DNA from: an uncultured Eubacteriales bacterium
GTDB taxonomy: Bacteria; Bacillota; Clostridia; UBA1381; UBA9506
NCBI GenBank assembly: GCA_902478395.1
Contig: CABSKZ010000094.1
Coordinates: 1 to 9,269 of the forward strand
Reading direction: 5' to 3'
Length of the DNA stretch: 9,269 nt
The notes under the pieces were generated by a model. The model was given only the letters and a program-made list of their open reading frames with translations, was not told where the DNA came from and made no database searches. Every line of letters starts with the position of its first letter. Position 1 is the stretch's first letter. Positions 1-6,860 of the stretch are shown piece after piece. The position numbers and the translations under genes were made by a program.

Positions 1-719
1 ACCATGATGCCATCGCTGACCTTCAGGATGTCGTCTACATTTTCCACACCGCTGCCGTTTTCTATTTTGGCGATAATTTGAATATCTTTTCCGCCGTTTT
101 CGTTGAGCAGCTTGCGGATTTCCAGCACGTCATATGCGTTCCTAGTAAATGATGCGGCGATGAAGTCAAAGTCCTGTTCAATGCCAAACAGAATATCGTT
201 CCGGTCCTTCTCGCTGATATAGGGCATGTTGACCATGACGCCAGGAATGTTGATGCTCTTGTTGTCGGAGAGCTTGCCGCCGTTTCGGACGGTGCAGATA
301 ATGTCGGTATCGGTCACTTTTTCGGCTTCTACCGCGATCAGACCGTCGTCAATCAAGAGCAGGTCGCCTTTCTCGATATCCTCCGGAAGATTTTTATAAG
401 TAACGCTGACAATGTTTTCGTCGCCTTCGACATCCCTCGTAGTCAGAGTGAAGCGCTGTCCTTCGGTAAGGGTTACCTCTTTATTTTTGAACTTGCATAT
501 TCTAATTTCCGGCCCCTTGGTATCCAGCAGGAGCGCGATATGTAGCCCGAGCTCCTCGCGCGCCTGCTTGAAGGCATTGATGCGGTCAAGCTGGTCGGTG
601 CTGTTGCCATGGGAAAAATTGATTCTCGCAACGTTCATTCCGTTCTTCATCAGTTCGCGCAGAATTTTCGGGTCATCAGTTGCCGGGCCAAGGGTGCAGA
701 CAATCTTTGTTCTTCTCAT
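1..719 (-). CDS. pyk: Pyruvate kinase, N-terminal part (cut by window edge)
   Basis: Pyruvate kinase makes ATP and pyruvate from phosphoenolpyruvate and ADP in the last step of glycolysis, in the cytosol. The first 239 codons are present; the rest lies beyond the left edge. The product starts MRRTKIVCTLGPAT, the usual pyruvate kinase N-terminus. It then shows NVARINFSHG (29-38), DTKGPEIR of the A-domain (66-73), a B-domain lid (about 75-160), and IIAKIEN with the catalytic Lys at 218. The frame ends just before the expected MVARGDLG magnesium-site segment. The ATG at 719 has GGAGG six bases upstream and a strong promoter beyond that. In many clostridia pfkA sits just upstream of pyk; here the upstream neighbour is an M42 peptidase gene, and pyk has its own promoter. 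Whether a C-terminal PEP-utiliser extra domain is present cannot be seen. Confidence 0.97.
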   Translation of the reverse strand, partial: MRRTKIVCTLGPATDDPKILRELMKNGMNVARINFSHGNSTDQLDRINAFKQAREELGLHIALLLDTKGPEIRICKFKNKEVTLTEGQRFTLTTRDVEGDENIVSVTYKNLPEDIEKGDLLLIDDGLIAVEAEKVTDTDIICTVRNGGKLSDNKSINIPGVMVNMPYISEKDRNDILFGIEQDFDFIAASFTRNAYDVLEIRKLLNENGGKDIQIIAKIENGSGVENVDDILKVSDGIM

Positions 720-755
720 TCGTTTCCTCCGCGTTATTTAAGTCTTTTCATAATA

Positions 756-784
756 ATCATATTACTTTTTTTTTCGCTTGTCAA
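756..784 (-). promoter_or_regulatory. Sigma-A promoter for pyk
   Basis: Read on the minus strand, the -35 is TTGACA (779-784, perfect consensus) and the -10 is TATGAT (756-761), separated by exactly 17 bp. The spacer holds a run of nine A (766-774). Transcription would start near 749, leaving a leader of about 30 nt before the pyk ATG at 719. This supports pyk being transcribed separately from the murD-M42 operon, although no clear terminator separates the two. Confidence 0.85.
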
Positions 785-840
785 TCCTGTTTCCACAGCT
801 AATTTTCACAAGAATGACGGCACAGAAACAGCATCTTTTG

Positions 841-1836
841 TCACATATGGAATCCTTTTTCGATTAATCCGAGTGTGAGCCGGACAGCGTTTTCTAAATC
901 GGATGCGGAACACAGTTCGCAGGGGGTATGGATATAACGGGTCGGAATGGAAATACAGCCGGACGGCACACCGCCGTTTGTGAGGTGGATTGCGCCCGAA
1001 TCCGTTCCGCCTTTCTCCAATACCTCCAGCTGGTAGGGGATGTTGTTTTCTGTACAGATGTCCACCATGAGCTTCTTGATATAGGGGTGGGCAAGGAAGG
1101 AGCTATCCTTGATTTTAACCGCCGGACCGCTTCCGACGGAAACAGCCATTTTCAGCATTCCTGGTACGTCACCCGTTCGAGTCACGTCGAGCGCTACGGC
1201 GTAATCCGGCGCGATAGCAGGGGCGGAGGCCTTCGCTCCGCGCAGCCCCAGCTCTTCACCAAATGTAAACACAAAGTACAGGTCGTTGGAGTAATCCTGC
1301 ATCTGCCGGATGGTTTCAATCAACACACAACAGCCCGCGCGGTCGTCCAGCGCCTTCGAGATGACGCTGTCGCCGTTGACGGAAAATTCTCCGCAGAAAC
1401 AGGCGGCGTCCCCGATGCCGACCAACTGTTCCGCCTCTTCACGGGAACGGGCGCCGATGTCGATATACAGGTCGGAAAGCTTCAGGTTTTTCAGAGTGTC
1501 GGCATCCTTGTTCTCAAACGCGACAACACCGGTTGTCCCATTGGGGAAGCGCACACGCTGAAACAGTGCGAATGGTGCGGAGACACCGCCCAGATTGGAG
1601 AACTTCAACAGGCCGTTATCGCAGATGAAGGTCACAATGATGCCGATTTCATCCATATGCGCGGCGAACATGACCCGCTCGCCGGAGCCTTTTTTATGTG
1701 CAATTAGGCTGCCCAAATCGTCGATGGTCATTTCGTCGACGTAAGGCGCGATTTCTTTCGATATCAATTCCCGCAGAGGTTCCTCATTGCCGGAGGGGGC
1801 TGTGATGGAAGTTAGTTTTTTTAGTAATTCAAGCAT
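841..1836 (-). CDS. M42 family metallo-aminopeptidase (paralogue C, last of three)
   Basis: A 331-residue cytosolic dinuclear-metal aminopeptidase of family M42 (TET/PepA type), often mis-annotated as endoglucanase or cellulase M. The family removes N-terminal residues from short peptides, usually as a tetrahedral dodecamer. All expected metal and catalytic residues are visible: AHMDEIG (His60, Asp62), ALDDRAG (Asp164/165), GEELGLRGA (Glu194/195), ALDVT (Asp217) and RYIHTP (His303). The open frame extends upstream to an ATG at 1878, but AGGAGG (1844-1849) lies seven bases before the ATG at 1836, which gives the normal family N-terminus MLELLKKLT; I use 1836. The start overlaps the end of the preceding M42 gene by 16 nt, so translation is probably coupled. 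It is the last gene of the murD-M42 operon. Substrate preference cannot be read from the sequence. Confidence 0.93.
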   Translation of the reverse strand: MLELLKKLTSITAPSGNEEPLRELISKEIAPYVDEMTIDDLGSLIAHKKGSGERVMFAAHMDEIGIIVTFICDNGLLKFSNLGGVSAPFALFQRVRFPNGTTGVVAFENKDADTLKNLKLSDLYIDIGARSREEAEQLVGIGDAACFCGEFSVNGDSVISKALDDRAGCCVLIETIRQMQDYSNDLYFVFTFGEELGLRGAKASAPAIAPDYAVALDVTRTGDVPGMLKMAVSVGSGPAVKIKDSSFLAHPYIKKLMVDICTENNIPYQLEVLEKGGTDSGAIHLTNGGVPSGCISIPTRYIHTPCELCSASDLENAVRLTLGLIEKGFHM

Positions 1837-2846
1837 TGTTTGGCCTCCTGTAAAAAGAGTTTTATCAAATCGCGGCACGCGAAATAGTCGTCTTTGCTGA
1901 TGACGGAGGAGGGAGAGTGGATATAGCGCGCGGGGAGGGAGACAGCCGCCGTACGGATTCCGCCCGCCGCGAGGTGTACGGCTCCGGCATCATTCCCGCC
2001 CATTGCGGTCTGCTTGTACTGCACCGCGATTCCGTTGGTATTCGCAAGGTCGTAGAGAAACCGCACCAGCTCCTTGTCGTAGTAGGTGCTCCGGTCGATA
2101 ATAGAGAGCGCCGCGCCGCCTCCGAGAATTGTTGCATAGTCCTGCGGCTCTGTTCCGTAGACATCTGAACAGGTGGTCGCCTCGACGATAACGGCAATGT
2201 CCGGCCGGATAGCGTTTGCACAGACCTTTGCGCCGCGCAGGCCAACCTCCTCCTGCACGGTGAAGGCGAGATACAAATCAAATTCGTAACGCTCATCCAA
2301 CAGGCTCATTAAGATGGAGCAGCCCGCGCGGTCGTCGAGTGCGCGCGCCTTAATCAGGTTGCTTCCGAACTCGCGGTAGCCGCTGTCAAATGTAATATAA
2401 TCGCCTACAGATACCTTTTTTTCTGCTTCCTTTTTATTTTTTGCACCGATATCGATATACAGGCTCTTTTCCTTGGCAGCGGTTTCGCGTTCCGCTTTGT
2501 CCTGCAAATGGATAGCTTTGTAACCGATGACACCGGGAATTTGTTTTTCCCCTACCAACACCCGTTTGGAAACCAATACGCGAGGGTCGATGCCGCCAAC
2601 AGTTTTAAATTTGAGAAAGCCGTTGTCCGTTATTTTGCTTAAGATAAGGCCGACTTCGTCCATATGCGCGCCGAGCATCATTTTTGCACGGCCGGAACCT
2701 GTCCCCTTTTTCAGCGCAATTAAATTACCCAACGTATCCGTCCATAGCTCGTCGCATTTGTCTTTTATCTGCTCCGCAATATATGCCCGGACCGCATCTT
2801 CGTTGCCGGATACGCCGGGAAGCTTCGTTAAATTTGAAAGGTGCAT
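1821..2846 (-). CDS. M42 family metallo-aminopeptidase (paralogue B, middle of three)
   Basis: A 341-residue member of peptidase family M42. Motifs in order: AHMDEVG (His61, Asp63), ALDDRAG (Asp171/172), VQEEVGLRGA (Glu199/200), VIVEATT (Glu222) and RYIHSP (His310). The fourth metal ligand is usually Asp (Asp in paralogues A and C) but is Glu here. That is a conservative change that occurs in some M42 members as I recall, so I expect an active enzyme. It may have different metal affinity or specificity. The frame opens at an ATG at 2879, but AGGAGG (2854-2859) placed seven bases before the ATG at 2846 fixes the start at MHLSNLTKL. The gene overlaps its upstream neighbour by 19 nt and its downstream neighbour by 16 nt, typical of a translationally coupled operon whose products may co-assemble. 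Confidence 0.93.
   Translation of the reverse strand: MHLSNLTKLPGVSGNEDAVRAYIAEQIKDKCDELWTDTLGNLIALKKGTGSGRAKMMLGAHMDEVGLILSKITDNGFLKFKTVGGIDPRVLVSKRVLVGEKQIPGVIGYKAIHLQDKAERETAAKEKSLYIDIGAKNKKEAEKKVSVGDYITFDSGYREFGSNLIKARALDDRAGCSILMSLLDERYEFDLYLAFTVQEEVGLRGAKVCANAIRPDIAVIVEATTCSDVYGTEPQDYATILGGGAALSIIDRSTYYDKELVRFLYDLANTNGIAVQYKQTAMGGNDAGAVHLAAGGIRTAAVSLPARYIHSPSSVISKDDYFACRDLIKLFLQEAKQCLNY
1844..1849 (-). promoter_or_regulatory. Ribosome-binding site setting the start of M42 paralogue C
   Basis: AGGAGG seven bases before the ATG at 1836. It lies inside the last codons of paralogue B, where it encodes part of Gln-Glu-Ala, and it decides the start against the longer frame beginning at 1878. 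Confidence 0.85.
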
Positions 2847-3874
2847 ACTGGCGCCTCCTGATTGATTTTTGTCAAACACGCCGCCAGCAGCTTGCCGGTG
2901 GCGTTCACATCGTCGAAGGAAAGGGTTTCTACCGTTGTGTGCATATAGCGCAGCGGAATGGAAAGCAGCAGGGTCGGAACACCTTTCTTTGAAACCTGCA
3001 CCTCCCAGGCATCCGTTCCGGTTTCACCGCCGTCTACGTCGATGCTGTGCGCTATTTTATTTTCCTTCGCGGCATTTTTTGCAATGGCCGCCAGCAGCGG
3101 ATGAATGTTCGGCCCGAGGCTGATAACCGTCCCGGTTCCCAGTGTGAACGCGCTGTCCGTCCCGGAATCCGGCGTATCGCCGTGACAGACGTCTACAACA
3201 AAGGCGTAGTCCGGCTCAATGCTGAAGGTTCCCATCACGGCCCCGCGGCATCCGACTTCCTCCTGCACAGCGGCAAGAACGACAAGGTCAAAATCCAGTT
3301 CCGTATCCTTGAGTTCATCCAGGCAAATCAGCAGGGATATCAGCCCGGCCCGGTCATCCATATATTTCCCGCTGATGGTCTTTCCAAGCAGTTTTTTTGC
3401 GCCGCCGCTAAACGTAATCATGTCCCCGACGCTGACGAGTCTGCGCACTTTATCGGCGGGCAGTCCTACGTCGATGGCCATATCTTCAATTTTCACCGTC
3501 TTTTCTCCGTCGCCTGCCTTTTGCAGATGGGGCGGCTTCGCGCCAATAACGCCAAACAGCGCCTCTTTTCCGCAAACAATGACTTCGGCAGAGGGGAGAA
3601 TCCGTGTATCCACGCCGCCGATGCTGACGAAAGTGATGAACCCACGTTCGTCGATATCCTTCACCATCAGGCCGATGCCGTCGATATGCGCTTCGAGCAT
3701 CACCTTTTTTGCGTTTTCCTTCTTACTTTTCCGCAGGCCGATAACATTTCCCATCCGGTCGGACGAAACCTCGTCACAGTAACGCAAAAGGAGATCCTTG
3801 ACGTGGCCTGTAATGGCATATTCGAATCCGGAGATGCCGCCGATTGCGGACAGCTCCATCAGTTCTTTTTTCAT
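2828..3874 (-). CDS. M42 family metallo-aminopeptidase (paralogue A, first of three)
   Basis: A 348-residue M42 peptidase and the most divergent of the three. It has EAHIDGIG (His63, Asp65; Gly replaces the usual Glu after Asp), KYMDDRAG (Asp173/174), VQEEVGCRGA (Glu205/206), VVDVCHGD (Asp228) and RYMHTT (His312), so the metal site and general base are intact. The ATG at 3872-3874 overlaps the murD stop as ATGA. An AAGGAG lies inside the murD end, but 14 bases away, which is long, so the start probably relies on re-initiation after murD terminates. An internal ATG five codons later (MELSAIGG) has no better ribosome site. Being coupled to murD is notable because its known family role is peptide degradation, not cell-wall synthesis; the link may be only transcriptional. 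Confidence 0.91.
   Translation of the reverse strand: MKKELMELSAIGGISGFEYAITGHVKDLLLRYCDEVSSDRMGNVIGLRKSKKENAKKVMLEAHIDGIGLMVKDIDERGFITFVSIGGVDTRILPSAEVIVCGKEALFGVIGAKPPHLQKAGDGEKTVKIEDMAIDVGLPADKVRRLVSVGDMITFSGGAKKLLGKTISGKYMDDRAGLISLLICLDELKDTELDFDLVVLAAVQEEVGCRGAVMGTFSIEPDYAFVVDVCHGDTPDSGTDSAFTLGTGTVISLGPNIHPLLAAIAKNAAKENKIAHSIDVDGGETGTDAWEVQVSKKGVPTLLLSIPLRYMHTTVETLSFDDVNATGKLLAACLTKINQEAPVCTFQI
2854..2859 (-). promoter_or_regulatory. Ribosome-binding site setting the start of M42 paralogue B
   Basis: AGGAGG seven bases before the ATG at 2846, inside the 3' end of paralogue A, where it again encodes part of Gln-Glu-Ala. The arrangement is the same as at the B/C junction and argues against the longer frame starting at 2879. 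Confidence 0.85.
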
Positions 3875-5244
3875 AGGTTGTTCACCAGCTCCTTAAACAG
3901 GTTCCCTCTTTCCTCAAAATTCTGAAACATATCAAAGCTTGTGCTCGCGTTGGAGAGCAGCACTACATCCCCCGAATCCGCCAGGGAGTTTGCAAGGGGA
4001 ACGGCAGCTTCGTAGGAAGTTTCCCGGTAGACCGGAACATGCTTTGTCCCGCCGGCTTTTGTTTCCGCGTCCTTCAAGGACTGCTCAATTACGTCTGCCG
4101 TTGCGCCGACAAGCACCAGCGCTTTCACCCGATCCAGCAGGACAGGGCCGAGTGCGTCATATGGAATTCCTTTGTCCTTTCCACCCGCTATCAGCACCAC
4201 GGGGGTGTTGAAAACCTGAAGGGTGTTGATGGTGCGGTTGGGGGAGGAATCGATGGAACTGTTGTAAAACTTCACACCGCTTAGTTCCCGGACAAATTCA
4301 ATACGGTGCTCTACGCCGCCAAATTCCCTCGCAACCTTTAAAATCACTTCCCGGTCGACGAGAGATGCAGTTGCGCCGATAGCCGCCATGAAATTTTCAA
4401 CGTTGTGCAGGCCGGGAACCTTAATGTCCGCCGTATTCAGCACTTTCCTGCCGTTGGCGGTAATGTAGCCGCCATCCAGACAAATGTCCGCCTCCTGTGT
4501 GCGCGAAAAGGTGACGCACCGTCCTTTTGCCTCTGGAATCAGAGCAGCGGTTACGTCGTTGTCTTTATTTAGTATTACCAAATCATCCTCGTTTTGATAC
4601 AGCATGATGTTCTTTTTTGCATCGATATATTCCTGGTAATTCTTGTGCATGTCGAGATGGTTCGGGGAAATGTTTGTGATAACCGCGACGCGCGGGCTTT
4701 TTTTCATCGTTTGCAGCTGAAAGCTGCTTAGTTCGAGCACAACATAGTCGTCTTCGCAGATATCATCGATATTTGACAACAGTGGATTGCCGATGTTGCC
4801 GCCAAGATGGCAGCGGTAACCCTGTTCGGTAAGCAGGCGGTGAATCAGCGTGGTGGTTGTTGTTTTTCCGTCGCTTCCTGTCACAGCGAAAATTTTTGCC
4901 GGGCAAAGCGCAAAAAAGACCTCCATTTCTGAGGTAACCACCGCGCCGGTTTCCTTTGCTGCCAATAGCTCCGGCGTGTCGAAACGCAGTCCGGGTGTTT
5001 TAAAAATGATATCGGCATCGAGCTTTTGCAGATAACCATCCCCCAGTTGGAGCGTCACACCGAGCGCTTCCAAATATGCGGCGGTTTCTCCGAGGGCTTC
5101 GCGTTTTTTTCGGTCGCATGCGGTAACTATTGCGCCGAATCTGACAAGATATTCAATCAGCGGGCGGTTACTGATGCCGATGCCGATGACAGTGATTCGC
5201 TTCCCTTTTATATATTCCTGAAATTGCTTAATTTTATTCGACAA
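3871..5244 (-). CDS. murD: UDP-N-acetylmuramoylalanine--D-glutamate ligase MurD
   Basis: MurD adds D-glutamate to UDP-MurNAc-L-Ala with ATP hydrolysis, a cytosolic step of peptidoglycan precursor synthesis. The 457 residues match family length (about 450). Visible are an N-terminal Rossmann-like domain (about 15-115, ITVIGIGISN), the ATP P-loop TGSDGKTTT (122-130), NISPNHLDMH (191-200), the AKKN segment holding the likely carbamylated Lys210, GGVEHRIEF (309-317), and the C-terminal domain with GGKDKGIPY (354-362) and NFEERGNLF (442-450). The start is TTG: an in-frame TAA (5248-5250) sits two codons upstream, GAGGGG is six bases before the TTG, and the next Met is residue 107. The loop normally NDS reads NSS (328-330), and the usual LSPA reads LSNA (430-433); both are mild departures. 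It is promoter-proximal in the operon and overlaps the M42 gene by ATGA. Confidence 0.96.
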   Translation of the reverse strand: MSNKIKQFQEYIKGKRITVIGIGISNRPLIEYLVRFGAIVTACDRKKREALGETAAYLEALGVTLQLGDGYLQKLDADIIFKTPGLRFDTPELLAAKETGAVVTSEMEVFFALCPAKIFAVTGSDGKTTTTTLIHRLLTEQGYRCHLGGNIGNPLLSNIDDICEDDYVVLELSSFQLQTMKKSPRVAVITNISPNHLDMHKNYQEYIDAKKNIMLYQNEDDLVILNKDNDVTAALIPEAKGRCVTFSRTQEADICLDGGYITANGRKVLNTADIKVPGLHNVENFMAAIGATASLVDREVILKVAREFGGVEHRIEFVRELSGVKFYNSSIDSSPNRTINTLQVFNTPVVLIAGGKDKGIPYDALGPVLLDRVKALVLVGATADVIEQSLKDAETKAGGTKHVPVYRETSYEAAVPLANSLADSGDVVLLSNASTSFDMFQNFEERGNLFKELVNNL

Positions 5245-5250
5245 GAATTA

Positions 5251-5256
5251 CCCCTC
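5251..5256 (-). promoter_or_regulatory. Ribosome-binding site supporting the TTG start of murD
   Basis: GAGGGG on the minus strand, six bases before TTG (5242-5244). With the in-frame TAA at 5248-5250 and no nearby ATG, it makes TTG the only plausible start. Confidence 0.75.
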
Positions 5257-5328
5257 TTTCCTTTCTGGTTTTGCCTCAAATTCCGGTTTTTCTTCCTAAA
5301 TATATGATGGATTCGTTCAGCACCGTAT

Positions 5329-5357
5329 ATTATACTCTATTTTATTGCGAATGTAAA
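5329..5357 (-). promoter_or_regulatory. Sigma-A promoter for the murD-M42 operon
   Basis: Minus strand: TTTACA (5352-5357), 17 bp spacer, TATAAT (5329-5334, perfect -10). Transcription should start near 5322, giving a leader of about 78 nt before the murD TTG. I see no clear attenuator or riboswitch in that leader. Confidence 0.85.
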
Positions 5358-5382
5358 GAGAATATACGCTGTAAAAAATGAG

Positions 5383-5411
5383 TTGACACGTTCCTGTATT
5401 CAGGCTATACT
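5383..5411 (+). promoter_or_regulatory. Sigma-A promoter for folC
   Basis: Plus strand: TTGACA (5383-5388, perfect -35), 17 bp spacer, TATACT (5406-5411). Predicted start near 5418 gives a leader of about 37 nt to the folC ATG. Its -35 box is 25 bp from the -35 box of the divergent murD promoter, so one bound regulator could affect both. Confidence 0.87.
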
Positions 5412-5454
5412 TATATGGTAATTATTTGCGCGGTGCTGGGAGGCAGTTTCAGAA

Positions 5455-6741
5455 ATGGATTATCAGGAAGTTATGGAATATATTAAAGAGGCGGGCAAGT
5501 TCGGTTCGAAGCTGGATTTGGTGCGGATGGAATCGCTTGCAAAGCGGCTGGGGAATCCACAAAACGAATTACAGTTCATTCATGTGGCAGGAACAAATGG
5601 AAAAGGTTCGACGGCGGCTTACCTCTCCACGGTTTTGCGGGAGGCAGGATATAGGACCGGGTTGTATACTTCGCCGTTCATCTACGAGTTCAATGAACGC
5701 ATACAGGTAGACGGCCTGCCGGTCGGGGACGAGGAACTGGCGGAGGTTATGACGCAGGTGCGGGAGGCCGCGCGCGTGATGGTCGCGGAGGGGCAGGAGC
5801 ACCCCACGGAATTTGAATTGATTACTGCGGCGGCATTTTTATACTTTAAGGTACGCTGCTGTGATATCGTTGTGCTCGAGGTAGGGATGGGCGGACGGTT
5901 CGACGCAACCAATATCATTGAGAAACCGTTAGTCAGCGTCATTACCGCCATTGGAATGGACCATATGGAATACTTGGGAGATACACTGGAGAAAATCGCG
6001 TTTGAAAAGTGCGGCATTATCAAGCCGCGCGGCGTGACGGTTTCCTATGCTATGCAGCCCAAGCAGGCAAGGGAGGTCATCCGGCGCATGGCGTCGGAAC
6101 GGGCGAACCGGCTGGTGGAGTGCAGCCTGGACGGACTGGAGCTGCATTCCTGCGGCCTGGATGGAAATGAATTTTCCTACGGCGGCTTTGACAGACTGCG
6201 AGTTCGGCTGTGCGGTGAATATCAGGTATATAACGCGGTAACCGCGTTGAATGTTTTGCGGGTTTTGCGGGAACAGGGACTGGAAATTTCGGATGAGGCA
6301 GTCCGGAGTGGGCTATACAAAACACAATGGCCGGGCAGGTTTGAACAGATTGGGGACAGCCCTTTGTTCATCGTGGACGGTTCACACAATTTGGATGGGA
6401 TGCGCGCTTTTGTCCATACCGCAAAAAAGTGCTTGGACGGAAAGCCCGCGATATGTATTTTCGGGATGCTGAAGGATAAAGAATATCAAAAGTGCCTGCA
6501 AGTGCTGTCGGCGTTATCGAAACGGCTGATTGTCACCCAGGTGGATAGCCCGCGCACGGCGGAACCAGAAAAGCTCGCGCAAGCGGCTGCCGGTTTGTTT
6601 GAAGATATCCATTGTCTGGCGGATAATGGCGAGGCGGTTCGAAAAGCGGTGAAGCTGGCTGGAAAAGATGGTGTGGTTTTGGCGGTTGGTTCCTTGTACA
6701 TGATAGATGGAATCCGAGAAAATGCCAGGAATTTGTCGTAG
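5455..6741 (+). CDS. folC: Folylpolyglutamate synthase / dihydrofolate synthase FolC
   Basis: FolC attaches glutamate to folates (and in many bacteria to dihydropteroate) using ATP, retaining folate in the cytosol. The 428 residues match the family length. Motifs: P-loop HVAGTNGKGS (43-52), TSPFIYEFNERI (72-83), LEVGMGGRFDATN (141-153), TAIGMDHMEYLG (165-175), FEKCGIIK (183-190), PGRFE (293-297) and VDGSHN (307-312, usually DGAHN). The ATG at 5455 has GGGAGG (5438-5443) upstream with an 11-base gap, a little long, and the N-terminus aligns with the family at this start. It stands alone between its own promoter and the yajC promoter. FolC and the divergent MurD share the Mur-ligase fold. Whether it is mono- or bifunctional cannot be decided here. 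Confidence 0.95.
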   Translation: MDYQEVMEYIKEAGKFGSKLDLVRMESLAKRLGNPQNELQFIHVAGTNGKGSTAAYLSTVLREAGYRTGLYTSPFIYEFNERIQVDGLPVGDEELAEVMTQVREAARVMVAEGQEHPTEFELITAAAFLYFKVRCCDIVVLEVGMGGRFDATNIIEKPLVSVITAIGMDHMEYLGDTLEKIAFEKCGIIKPRGVTVSYAMQPKQAREVIRRMASERANRLVECSLDGLELHSCGLDGNEFSYGGFDRLRVRLCGEYQVYNAVTALNVLRVLREQGLEISDEAVRSGLYKTQWPGRFEQIGDSPLFIVDGSHNLDGMRAFVHTAKKCLDGKPAICIFGMLKDKEYQKCLQVLSALSKRLIVTQVDSPRTAEPEKLAQAAAGLFEDIHCLADNGEAVRKAVKLAGKDGVVLAVGSLYMIDGIRENARNLS

Positions 6742-6786
6742 AGTAGCTATATCATAAATAAATTGTGAATTTTTTTATAAATACTA

Positions 6787-6815
6787 TTGCGAAAGTGTAC
6801 AAGAACGGTTATAAT
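6787..6815 (+). promoter_or_regulatory. Sigma-A promoter for yajC and the scfA region
   Basis: TTGCGA (6787-6792), 17 bp spacer, TATAAT (6810-6815). Predicted start near 6822 gives a leader of about 39 nt to the yajC ATG. The 104-bp gap after folC is AT-rich, with only a weak AT hairpin near 6760-6777 and no convincing folC terminator. Confidence 0.82.
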
Positions 6816-6860
6816 TATGTAATGTTCCAATTATTATGAAAAGGTATGGAGGTGTATTTG

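Noticed and set aside
412..741. Plus-strand open frame opposite pyk
   Set aside because: It is antisense to clearly recognisable pyruvate kinase and crosses the pyk start and ribosome site.
787..831. Inverted repeat CTGTTTC/GAAACAG near the pyk promoter
   Set aside because: Seven-base arms are separated by 31 bases and there is no following T-run on the minus strand, so it is not a terminator for the M42 operon. It could be an operator upstream of the pyk -35, but there is no further support.
841..3874. Endoglucanase / cellulase M function for the M42 genes
   Set aside because: That name comes from an old annotation of the family; the motifs are those of dinuclear metallo-aminopeptidases and there is no glycoside hydrolase domain or signal peptide.
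3047..3925. Long plus-strand open frame of 292 codons opposite M42 paralogue A and the murD end
   Set aside because: It is antisense to well-supported coding sequence, has no family signature and no ribosome site; it arises from codon bias of the real genes. The 259-codon plus-strand frame at 928-1707 is rejected for the same reason.
6757..6778. AT hairpin with T-run after folC
   Set aside because: The stem is only about five A-T pairs (AAATT/AATTT), too weak to call a terminator.
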